The notes beneath the pieces were generated by a model. The model worked only from the letters and a program-made list of their open reading frames with translations. It was not told where the DNA came from and made no database searches. Made by a program: the position numbers and the translations under genes. Source: a virus. From it: DNA of 41,682 bases. The DNA lies in IMG/VR virus record IMGVR_UViG_3300045790_000709, positions 1-41,682 of that record, one strand, 5' to 3'. Below are positions 30,501 to 35,005 of the stretch, piece by piece. Position 1 is the first letter of the stretch. Each line of letters opens with the position of its first letter.

Positions 30501-30941
30501 GATAGACCTGAATTTGTAGATGCTTGGACTAAGCTATTAGAATTTTCGCCAGCTATAAAAAGTAAATTAGGAAGGTTTAAATCTGCTGCTTATCCATTTG
30601 ATAACAAGAAAAAAAGAGAAGAAGTATTTGAAAAAGGTTTTGCTTTAAACAATCCGGCTTACGAATCTGCTGCTAAAGTTATAACAGCTACTACTAATAT
30701 TCCTTTAGATAGAGTTATAAGTAAAACTAATAATTTAAAAGCTGCTTTTGACGAGGATACAGAAGCTTGGATGTCTGTTGCTATGATATTAGGTTGGCCA
30801 GAATGGCAGCTACAAGATAAAGGAGATAATAAAAATACTAGTGAAGGTATTAAAAACCCATTTGCTATAAAAAAGAATAAAAGCAAAAACCCATTTGCTA
30901 TAGATAAAAAGAAAAGTAAAAACCCATTTGCTGTAAACTAG
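21561..30941 (+). CDS. giant multidomain internal virion protein (gp16-like)
   Basis: This 3126-residue protein is the largest in the window and occupies the T7 gp16 position, so it is probably packaged in the capsid and ejected into the cell. Visible parts in order: an acidic, Pro-rich N-terminus (about 45-70); an Ala/Gly-rich hydrophobic region (about 567-775) with possible membrane-active helices; a zinc-peptidase-like HEVFH (1112-1116); a sigma-region-2-like stretch (about 1340-1375); a HAD phosphatase domain (about 2262-2420) flanked by repeated NTSEKM motifs; a conserved FFIPPSAEDF block (2472-2481); a helical C-terminal domain (about 2690-3000); and a tandem KNPFA tail (3098-3126). No lysozyme motif is recognised. 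It resembles the very large polyvalent proteins of marine phages. Individual functions are unproven. Confidence 0.8.
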   Translation: MEEIYLSPDGLYEYSIAELQEAAKESKINFEEFISSRGFKLKGSEVEETVEVEEKKPEPKDPPAEKPKSNVPDWAFDAAGIIDPIQEPTKAELLMKKQPEGKELYEADSETLTLQGDIAKDNVFYDEEDIAVKDFEEAYTSGQFNNWLQSPDQIAAAEKQAKAEELVVKPSIQTALINDEYTVQDIRDFQSVGVEGLPDLSNFEDSTKQLKYNLNSSGISSIKEALKKSNIYNTFEKANAELNSDKRFNYVSDIILKDNSEILEKEIPKKVNNWLLNNMIETSNDRAKNYLGSDLYNKYLKADSKGKNEILKEKFNSKNIEALVDDKGNFVDTSRVSPKQKEEIVTKQIEEVTEYTNMGTQSLLKIFKSTENELASLANTLVSKGEEGIYDDALLVQKGNELLGDLFPSLMPEDEKTLRNDFNDLKFMAKTGVVPKALSYLPQGESQLVSDYNKTLRKLQTIQLAVGLNVDLTKLDRESTGDILGEETEKAFGFGEMTLGINEMQNTLLYEMQDELGFEAKKEEIARLGLPGELYVKQPKLDDQGNIVRNDQGNIEYDAINYERMLSTLPGFTKMSMEIAGTFLISGGVGNIAKITNGIGDLIAINMARYGGMSSKAALKFGEFSAGVLQESYGLVGSNTIGSNLFGSEKMPVIPFAVGSQLGHLGINWLSKVIPKGVARYATENQAFGNVVDFVNKMPGGSTIGGAVKFTTAPLISAGAIRGGEFTSGLLDVAKGEQSMDELWHHITDVDSFVETYGALLFMSAAHPTQIMKKAVDNFQYDMLKLQTDMPSWNKLALDLGLEVRGQKKGSGKTSWTRGEIDKAVKEKSTEIINNTEITAKEADQQITNLKATGKRLGIKRQLDVEANKAKSIENWNTTYKNLQRTINSIGKGNEVNVTDITNLVEAGIANGGTSPILELKTIGLDSKTATDLYKFSQTSYNEAQNYFKDVKSSNFKKYVESGITEMNAKNAKDNLNTMLKDRTISNAAYNTQLAEVESVIELETAKQESLIDLAKGDTEIRIKETRDYADQVIAEGSEVKELNNEEYTKLKSSLDGKENTSAGFGFQTTIDGKPTFVINKDAMVPNKGEYRYSSGGKDYVVKGFQGSTLKHEVFHPVFENKFSIESVERRARKLAGVEGDIDAARETIIRQDIEYIDQFKERLKELGVFNRVEQEMKLRPGYNELITKGERSVEIEKEFINEFLELQNEGALNNLVKDIKFKEVSADVITELKNGADIADYFFTGVEQTPEGKAKVKQAQEAYKELVKDGKATVQTSEKNLQSLAKEYKENPNTIEVEKIGELIQQYTASGIDALKRIANTGKRKVPVNTKDPNVRNGIADLLVLEFDSFIRNYDPAKSKTSTYMNLIAERILPKYVEKFKPNENIRIDDLTREVADTKTPETDLIDKESAPVETERLVSVFEGKEAKAKQKEIIEVFKDLRSNPEKLEEARIKGFGGTPKEQLSKVAELLFNIPDGTKVSNPSKNVLPTINIVDSKGKKISKKQLDAGEKGIIDAKDFLSLRDYFKDKNNLRRFLNASLPEYNVNTPQSIINVKGENIQVSPDVVGRGIRLPDKIYDYFYEQFVDPTGVMTSPSGRSKGKTSQVPKVYKIKPEFRKPTNEVIDKVSKDILADVKLNDLPSEYNRTIAQLVKGMSLVETMAVSNQAKRTKLPAETAAEKQLIADIKSSSSKLSMSEKIAKATELKRSNFDLEFNSKNIKDLKLDKKENEVVKSIFKLPKEAVEEISKAYSIDLSNKKVIDNIIKSDKKAAEALADEIVENNPDLSKEEILKDIKDSGLKWRNWSKVNKIENIPLQEKLSSENITAYKNFGNKFLDNIVKKLGGLENLSKDITSSLTSTLGFGNAMTSIPRINSQGNKAPSVLSKTQMATRSEIEALGIKYKPDYSYSRSEQSKIARSISDVQAIERLLEREAKDAIKPTKRFEKIKYAWQPKWDYSTKGIKKLGEEYADKLNKDSNYTIENFVRDIRNDLTHPELRNSVDGYEKTMEANSELLNVAYESLSDYYFKSKDKTLALKDISNFLQQQTNAATGLFKGMASMESATTRPTEQEVKGRTHNEHQTDLLAANQNFIGLLKKYKSKNKTGFKEQLRNLTDQFKQALISRETQRFKDDPARGGAGKMSSENYLANTFADGSAINQIILGGPNKGKTVLEVLQNEYGNKIVLEALKDTPKNKVTEGVIRSIQKIEYEKEFKKVKKNNIEILDEPGVMNTSEKMTAEELVKKARTIDKALQMADRPNMPKKKIRIFDFDDTVARTNSKVFAEREGERIELTAEEFAEKGMELIDQGYEMDFTDFNKVVEGKKGPLFDLIKKLKEAPGERDIFILTARAPEAQGAIYEFMKAMGVEIPLENITGLGRSEGEAKANWVIDKAAEGYNDFYFADDAPQNVKAVKTALDVIDVKSKVQQARLNTSEKMNTTFNEILEQSTGIDAVKVFSDVKAQVRGGKKKGQKFFIPPSAEDFLGLLYTTMPKGKKGEKAMKFYQDALLDPYTRAMTNLSTSRVNLMADFAALKKQLDVPKDLKKETESGFTKEQATRVYLWNKMGEKIPGLSKADLKELNDVIEKDPKLKVFADEILSITKGDGYSKPGEGWANGTITTDLVDILNTTKRGKYLETWKENVDVVFSKDNLNKLEAAYGKKYREAVENSLSRMKKGSNRVAGGNRLSNQVLDYINNSTGVTMFINARSALLQTISAANFINWSFNNPFQAGKAFANQPQFWKDFKQLINSDYLKDRRNGLKLNISESEISNAAKTSKNKAKAVLSYILEKGYAPTKYADSFAIAFGGASYYRNRVKDLMRNKGMSEAEANKQALMDWTAESEKSQQSSDPSKISAQQSSDLGRVVLQYVNTPMQYARMQKRDVQDIVNKRAMPGKTLAQSNRVRVSRIIYYAAIQNMVFNALQQGLFSLGFGDSDISDDEEKKLVKAANGMLDSSLRGLGFGGVTVQVLKNLGIDIYQRSKKDRPEFVDAWTKLLEFSPAIKSKLGRFKSAAYPFDNKKKREEVFEKGFALNNPAYESAAKVITATTNIPLDRVISKTNNLKAAFDEDTEAWMSVAMILGWPEWQLQDKGDNKNTSEGIKNPFAIKKNKSKNPFAIDKKKSKNPFAVN
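28248..28866 (+). repeat. 19-base direct repeat flanking the HAD domain
   Basis: Bases 28248-28266 and 28848-28866 agree at 18 of 19 positions (AAYACTAGTGAAAAAATGA) and are exactly 600 bases apart, so both encode NTSEKM in the same frame (2230-2235 and 2430-2435). The interval contains the whole HAD domain. Confidence 0.8.
28345..28830 (+). other. HAD-family phosphatase domain inside the giant virion protein
   Basis: All four HAD motifs are present in order: motif I DFDDT (D2268 nucleophile, D2270 acid/base), motif II TAR (T2346-R2348), a motif III lysine (K2383 or K2390) and motif IV FADDAPQN (D2402/D2403). The domain is about 155 residues, the size of a compact HAD with a small cap. Intact catalytic residues suggest an active enzyme; the substrate is unknown. 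Confidence 0.8.
30852..30938 (+). repeat. 33-base tandem repeat encoding KNPFA motifs
   Basis: Three units starting at 30852, 30885 and 30918 encode KNPFAIKKNKS, KNPFAIDKKKS and KNPFAVN. The last unit is cut short by the stop codon of the giant virion gene. Confidence 0.9.
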
Positions 30942-30977
30942 GAACAAAAAATACTGGGCACCATACCCAAAGTTCCT
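30940..30977 (+). other. stem-loop after the giant gene
   Basis: AGGAAC (30940-30945) can pair with GTTCCT (30972-30977), with an inner TGGG/CCCA stem. It starts inside the stop codon of the giant virion gene and lies just ahead of the bidirectional terminator. It has no T-run and may stabilise the message end. Confidence 0.4.
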
Positions 30978-30983
30978 GTAACC

Positions 30984-31017
30984 AAAAAAGGGGATCTCAT
31001 AACGAGGTCCCCTTTTT
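30984..31017. terminator. bidirectional terminator between convergent arms
   Basis: AAAAAAGGGGATCTC pairs with GAGGTCCCCTTTTT (one G-T wobble; loop ATAAC). An A-run on one side and a T-run on the other make it a rho-independent terminator on both strands, placed between the ends of the virion arm and the early arm. Confidence 0.9.
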
Positions 31018-31035
31018 ATTTGGTATTATTTTTAT

Positions 31036-31083
31036 TTAAATATTACAGTATTCGCAAATACCGCCTAAACATAGTCCGCACAT
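31036..31083 (-). CDS. 15-aa Cys-rich micro-ORF
   Basis: The predicted peptide MCGLCLGGICEYCNI has two CxxC pairs separated by four residues, a pattern suited to binding zinc or another metal. It starts 11 bases after the stop of the 53-residue membrane gene and ends before the shared terminator. An A/T-rich leader (AAATCAAATAAT) precedes the ATG, as in the other genes. It is too short for normal gene calling, and chance cannot be excluded, but four Cys codons in 15 within such AT-rich DNA is unlikely to be random. No function is known. Confidence 0.35.
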   Translation of the reverse strand: MCGLCLGGICEYCNI

Positions 31084-31094
31084 ATTATTTGATT

Positions 31095-31256
31095 TTAAAA
31101 TTTATAACTAATTCCAACAGCTATGAAAAACCCTCCACTAGCTATGGCTAGTGTATTAGGATTTAAATCAAACTGTGGTGCATGTGGATGCCACATCATA
31201 TATGAAGCCCCAGCTGTCATTAAGCTAAGACCTCCAATAATTGTTAATTTCCTCAT
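31095..31256 (-). CDS. 53-aa protein with two membrane segments (holin-like candidate)
   Basis: The gene begins in an ATGA overlap with the stop codon of the ribonucleotide reductase gene, so it is translationally coupled to it. The product has a first hydrophobic segment (LTIIGGLSLMTAGASYMMW, about 4-22), a short His/Pro/Asn-rich hairpin and a second segment (TLAIASGGFFIAVGISY, about 35-51). Two short membrane helices joined by a polar loop is the layout of small class II holins. However, no endolysin is seen beside it and the C-terminal charged tail is minimal, so an unrelated inner-membrane protein is equally possible. The + strand reading frame over the same bases has no conserved features. 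Confidence 0.6.
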   Translation of the reverse strand: MRKLTIIGGLSLMTAGASYMMWHPHAPQFDLNPNTLAIASGGFFIAVGISYKF

Positions 31257-33115
31257 GTTATTTCACAAGCGCCTCCTACGCAAGCAAGTTCACCAGCTAG
31301 ATCTGTTTCATCTTCTGTTTCTATGATTTTAGTAAGATCTACATCTTTAAGATGTAACATCATTGTATCATATTGAACTTTACTTATATCTTCAAAAGGG
31401 GCTTGAGTATATGTACCGCCATCATAAGGCAATACTGATAGACCATTATAATGATCTCTATTTTCCCACATCCATCTTCCGGCTTGATCCCACTCTTCTT
31501 GCTTTAAGCTAACAGTAGCTGAAACATTATGAGTATTAGACCCTTTTCTATGGCCTGGTTTAACCCATTCAATAGCTACTTTCTTTATTCTTTCAAGTAA
31601 ATCAAAAGGTGATTCCATCCTTAATATAGAACCTTCAGGTGCTTTTTGCGGTATACCAATAACAGCAGTATCATGAGGTCTAAAGAATTCATCTTCAACT
31701 AATTCAGGGTGATGTTTAGATAAATGCTTATACATAGATTCATTTTTACCAACTCTAATTCTACGCACATAATAATCATTATGCCACGCATGAATACCAG
31801 ATGAAGTTCCTAGTGCCAGAGATGTTGTCCCAGCAGGCTTCACAGTTGTACATCTAGCTGATTGATTTATACCAATTAGCTTGGCGACTCTTGCGTTTTC
31901 TCGTTTTACTATCTGAGCGCCTTTCGTCATGTCGTAGCCTAGTACGGTGCCAGAACCTATTCCCGTCATAGATATTCCTATCAATGCATCTTTCTCCGTT
32001 GTTTCTTTCCATACATCTCTTAAATAATGAAAGTCAGTATAACCAGCTTGTAGTGTACCTATAAAAGCTGCTTTCTTAACTCTATCATTAAAATCATCTT
32101 GTGATTCTATATCACTAGCATTTACCTCACATAAGTTACAAAACTGAAAAGGTCTTAATGCTATTTCACAACAAGGATTTGTTCCCCAGTCTTTATCGTT
32201 ATTAAGGTATATACCAGGCTCACCTGATCCTGATAGTTCAATACGTTTCCAGAGTTCCATGAAAAAATCTTGTGTGACTTTATGTCTCATAAGAACAGCT
32301 GAGTTATTAGCTCTACCTCTTTGTGGATTTTTCTCCCACCAAGTACCTGACTTACAACTAATCATTTCGTTATCCTCAGCAGAGAACAAGCTAATTAAAG
32401 CAGCTCTACGTATACCACCAGCTAAAACTGAGTCAGCTATATGACAAACTATATCATGAGCTTCAACAGTAGTCAATGGTGTTCCATCTTCTTTACCATC
32501 TAATATACCTTTAATCTTAAGTACACATTCTTTTAATGGCTGAGGACCTGGAGCTTTACCACCTGAAGTAACAAGCTGTGCACCCTTAGGTCTTATATCA
32601 GAAAAATCAAATATAACACTAGAAGATCTTGTGTCACCCATATATGATTTCATAAGAACTTTTATAGCATCACCCCAGCCTTCAATAGAATCACCTATTA
32701 AAAACCTTCTAGTTCTTTTAGCATAAGGTTTATTAACAGGTTGTAGTTGTTTTACGTGATGTTCTTGAACAGAGTATCCAACACCGGTTCCTCCAAGAAG
32801 TAAGAACATAGTTTCGTGGAACGCATCAATGTGATCAATTGGTAAATAAGCACAATTATAGACACGATTAGGGCTAATCTCAATCGGTTTACCTCCGAAT
32901 TGTAGCGAACGCATGCTTGGTAGAATTTTCTTATCATATACTAGGTTATAGGCTTCTTTAATTTGATCCGCTAGTTCGGGATATTTTTTAATATGCATAT
33001 TCATATTACGTGTAACTAGTTCTACCCAAGTTTCTCTACGATTTAATTCAGGAACAAACTTAGCGTATTTCATATAGACGGTTATATCACTTAGTATTTT
33101 GTTGCTTAACTCCAT
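31253..33115 (-). CDS. nrdJ: adenosylcobalamin-dependent ribonucleoside-triphosphate reductase (class II)
   Basis: This 620-residue enzyme makes deoxynucleotides from ribonucleotides for phage DNA synthesis, using a radical generated from coenzyme B12. Key cysteines align with the monomeric Lactobacillus leichmannii enzyme. C88 (VYNCAYLP) and C326 (FCNLCEV) form the redox pair, C315 in NPCCEI is the thiyl site with E317, and C612/C617 in ACVGGAC form the C-terminal shuttle. The 11-residue spacing of C315 and C326 and the 5-residue spacing of the C-terminal pair both match. VKPAGTTSLALGTSSGIHAW is the phosphate-binding loop region. It is shorter than the roughly 740-residue bacterial form. Its start overlaps the upstream gene by 29 bases. 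Dependence on B12 means the host must take up or make cobalamin. Confidence 0.95.
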   Translation of the reverse strand: MELSNKILSDITVYMKYAKFVPELNRRETWVELVTRNMNMHIKKYPELADQIKEAYNLVYDKKILPSMRSLQFGGKPIEISPNRVYNCAYLPIDHIDAFHETMFLLLGGTGVGYSVQEHHVKQLQPVNKPYAKRTRRFLIGDSIEGWGDAIKVLMKSYMGDTRSSSVIFDFSDIRPKGAQLVTSGGKAPGPQPLKECVLKIKGILDGKEDGTPLTTVEAHDIVCHIADSVLAGGIRRAALISLFSAEDNEMISCKSGTWWEKNPQRGRANNSAVLMRHKVTQDFFMELWKRIELSGSGEPGIYLNNDKDWGTNPCCEIALRPFQFCNLCEVNASDIESQDDFNDRVKKAAFIGTLQAGYTDFHYLRDVWKETTEKDALIGISMTGIGSGTVLGYDMTKGAQIVKRENARVAKLIGINQSARCTTVKPAGTTSLALGTSSGIHAWHNDYYVRRIRVGKNESMYKHLSKHHPELVEDEFFRPHDTAVIGIPQKAPEGSILRMESPFDLLERIKKVAIEWVKPGHRKGSNTHNVSATVSLKQEEWDQAGRWMWENRDHYNGLSVLPYDGGTYTQAPFEDISKVQYDTMMLHLKDVDLTKIIETEDETDLAGELACVGGACEIT

Positions 33116-33308
33116 CTTTATTTTCTTTATTTGTTATTTCTTTTTTCAAAAACTCTATAGCCTTTTCATAACCAGGCATTAATTTTAAAGTTTCTAGTGT
33201 TCCAATTGCTAAATCATTTAGCTGGGTTTGGTCATTTAGTATGTGTTGAACTACATTAGTCAACGCTTTTATTTTATTCTGCATTTCTAGCAGAGTACTT
33301 TCTTTCAT
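33087..33308 (-). CDS. small helical protein of unknown function
   Basis: This 73-residue protein has no recognisable family. It is predicted to be mainly helical, with a heptad-like stretch (KIKALTNVVQHILNDQTQLNDL), a short MPGYEKAIEFLKKEI segment and a charged, Lys/Asn/Gln-rich C-terminus. Its end overlaps the ribonucleotide reductase gene by 29 bases, so the two are translated from one message. An internal ATG at 33284 would shorten it to 65 residues and cut the overlap with the upstream small gene from 35 to 11 bases; the choice is uncertain. Confidence 0.55.
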   Translation of the reverse strand: MKESTLLEMQNKIKALTNVVQHILNDQTQLNDLAIGTLETLKLMPGYEKAIEFLKKEITNKENKDGVKQQNTK

Positions 33309-33447
33309 ATTCTATTAATTCTTTATATTTTAAATACCCTTTAGATGCTATACTCCAATCAATAAACTTTTGTAATTGTCGTTCTGCATATTTTCTTCTT
33401 GCTATATCTTTTTTTTCCCAAGAATTAGGCTCACGGTTTCTTCGCAT
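33274..33447 (-). CDS. 57-aa basic protein of unknown function
   Basis: This frame encodes a 57-residue, strongly basic and aromatic protein (RRNREPNSWEKKDIARRKY; FIDWSIASKGYLKYKELIEY). It fills the otherwise empty gap between the resolvase-like gene and the next small gene, overlapping them by 46 and 35 bases. The composition looks like a real protein and not like a chance frame in AT-rich DNA, and the packing agrees with the overlapping style of this arm. I do not recognise a family. A nucleic-acid-binding role is only suggested by its charge. Confidence 0.5.
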   Translation of the reverse strand: MRRNREPNSWEKKDIARRKYAERQLQKFIDWSIASKGYLKYKELIEYERKYSARNAE

Positions 33448-33851
33448 TCTTTTTGATTTTGAGGTTTGTATAACGTAACATTCGGTAAGTGTTTATGTAC
33501 ATAAGCTTTAAATAACTTCCAGCGTATGGGAAAAGATTCATTAGCACGTCCTTTACATTCAATAATAAAGCTGTCTCCCACAAAATCTGGAGTATACTTA
33601 ATATTAAGTATTTTCTTATTACCTCGATTACGGTATTCACCTTTGCCATTGCCTTGTCGTTCATAAGATTCTTGTTCAAAGTTAAAAGAAGGGACAAGCT
33701 CGTAAGTTTGTCCCTCGTAATGTGCTATGATCTTAGCTTTCTTTAAAGCTATATACATGTGTTTTTCTAGTCCTGACGCAAATTGTATTCCATCATGCTT
33801 GACCTTTTTAGATCTTACCGGACCTTTCTTTTTGCTATACCGGCGAACCAT
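33402..33851 (-). CDS. T7 endonuclease I-like Holliday junction resolvase
   Basis: This 149-residue nuclease aligns by motif with T7 gp3 endonuclease I. FASGLEKH (E29) matches the T7 FRSGLEDK (E20), KYTPDF (D89) matches TYTPDF (D55), and IIECKG (E98, K100) matches FVETKG (E65, K67). These residues form the PD-(D/E)XK active site. A following R-x-K-rich segment (FPIRWKLFKAYVHK) corresponds to the T7 substrate-binding helix. The T7 enzyme resolves branched DNA and helps to degrade host DNA during infection. The N-terminal basic tail (residues 2-18) could contact DNA. The gene overlaps its upstream neighbour by 17 bases. A generic phage PD-(D/E)XK nuclease is the alternative. Confidence 0.8.
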   Translation of the reverse strand: MVRRYSKKKGPVRSKKVKHDGIQFASGLEKHMYIALKKAKIIAHYEGQTYELVPSFNFEQESYERQGNGKGEYRNRGNKKILNIKYTPDFVGDSFIIECKGRANESFPIRWKLFKAYVHKHLPNVTLYKPQNQKECEETVSLILGKKKI

Positions 33852-34152
33852 AATCTAACTCTTCAGCATGACTAGGATGTGGCGGTCTAAAGCTAGCTTT
33901 GTTAGCTTCAACTATTGTTTCATTAACCAAGTTATCAGTTAACTCTTCACGTGCAGCTTGAATATATAGTATAGCATCCATAAGCTCTTCTTGTATATCA
34001 TTAAGATAACCAGCTAGATCTTTATGTTTACCTCTACGTTCGCTGTCTAATGTTCTGCCATACTTATTAAAGCCAACATCAGATCTTGATACAAACTTAT
34101 CCACAACGTTCTCAACGACTGGATCTCTGAATTCAATAGTCTTACTTTTCAT
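33835..34152 (-). CDS. MazG-like all-alpha protein, second copy
   Basis: This 105-residue helical protein contains KFVSRSDVGFNKYGRTLD followed by DLAGYLNDIQEELMDAILYI. I associate that pattern with small phage proteins of the all-alpha NTP pyrophosphatase group. The EELMDA segment (about 70-75) resembles half of the MazG metal site, but a full EExxE...ExxD set is not clear, so activity is doubtful. The start is the ATG at 34152, overlapping the upstream stop by 11 bases; a longer reading from 34215 would run 74 bases into the previous gene and is unlikely. Its place next to another MazG-like protein and a ThyA-family enzyme suggests a nucleotide-pool role. Confidence 0.6.
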   Translation of the reverse strand: MKSKTIEFRDPVVENVVDKFVSRSDVGFNKYGRTLDSERRGKHKDLAGYLNDIQEELMDAILYIQAAREELTDNLVNETIVEANKASFRPPHPSHAEELDYGSPV

Positions 34153-35005
34153 CTTTAACAAATGTTCCGTTAACCATTTTACCAGTTCTCTTAGAGATAA
34201 CATCGTAAGCTTCATCTATACAATCTTCAATAGTTGTTCCGCCCATATGAGCTAAGTTTGTAAGAACTACAACCATATCACCGATAGCGTCTCTAAATTC
34301 AGGGTTATCATCTTTTAGTATAGCTCTACCTAGTTCGCCAGCTTCTTCCATTAACTTACAGAACTGAGTTTTAGTATCGCCTTTACTATACAAGCCTCTT
34401 GCACCAGCCCAGTCTCTTATTAATTGAAACCTAGCATCTGTATTTAATTTAGCTTTACCATTACTTGGCTTAACTCTATCGGTTAAAGCATCGTGATAAG
34501 CTTGGTAAGCATCGTCACCAAAAGGAAACTCAACTGTTTTAAAATACTTAGCAAAAGACTTATTATATATATAACATCTTTCAGCTGTATACATAGAAGT
34601 AGTTACGTTTTTCATTATCCAAGCTATTGTATCCATGTTAATCTCAAACTTACCGTGAGATGTTAACCATGTCATGCCCATGTTATCCATTAATCTACCT
34701 TTAAGTTTAGATACTGGTACTGGGAATGTGCTTGTCTGCTCTGTTGCGTTTATATGCATTTTGTTTTTGGTTTTTGGTTTATTAATATACAAGTCTTTGT
34801 ATTTTTGTCTGTCAACCCTATAGCCGTGAGACAATTGAAGTTCTAACTCGCGGTCAGATATATAATTTATATCTGTACTTTGCTCTAGAACTTCTACTTC
34901 GTCTAAGTCGTAACCTTGTTGTTCTACGACTCTGCTTATAAGATCACGTGTAACACCTATTTTTTTACCCGGTATATGGTATAAATAATAATTTATTTTA
35001 TCCAT
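34142..35005 (-). CDS. GIY-YIG-like / MazG-like fusion protein
   Basis: This 287-residue protein joins two recognisable ends. Residues 5-65 look like a degenerate GIY-YIG nuclease domain: YLYHIPG, then KIGVTRDLISRV in place of the usual YIGSTKNLKxR, with E53/E55 as possible catalytic acids. Residues 210-287 are MazG-like, with EEAGE (E220, E221, E224), EFRD (E237, D240) and D243 forming the metal-binding set, so nucleotide pyrophosphatase activity is likely. The middle (about 95-180, WLTSHGKFEINMDTIAWIM) is unassigned. It overlaps the ThyA-family gene by 8 bases, so the two are co-expressed. MazG-type enzymes hydrolyse NTPs or dNTPs to monophosphates; T4 dCTPase belongs to the same superfamily. 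Substrate is unknown. Confidence 0.75.
   Translation of the reverse strand: MDKINYYLYHIPGKKIGVTRDLISRVVEQQGYDLDEVEVLEQSTDINYISDRELELQLSHGYRVDRQKYKDLYINKPKTKNKMHINATEQTSTFPVPVSKLKGRLMDNMGMTWLTSHGKFEINMDTIAWIMKNVTTSMYTAERCYIYNKSFAKYFKTVEFPFGDDAYQAYHDALTDRVKPSNGKAKLNTDARFQLIRDWAGARGLYSKGDTKTQFCKLMEEAGELGRAILKDDNPEFRDAIGDMVVVLTNLAHMGGTTIEDCIDEAYDVISKRTGKMVNGTFVKDEK

Noticed and set aside
31123-31326. + strand frame of 67 codons between the arms
   Set aside because: It lies antisense to the 53-aa membrane gene and the end of nrdJ, runs through the convergent junction and has no recognisable features.
33431-33697. 88-codon - strand frame inside the resolvase-like gene
   Set aside because: The overlapping frame carries the complete T7 endonuclease I-like active site, so this one is a shadow.
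34153-34215. 21-codon N-terminal extension of the second MazG-like protein
   Set aside because: It would overlap the upstream gene by 74 bases; the ATG at 34152 gives an 11-base overlap in keeping with the operon.
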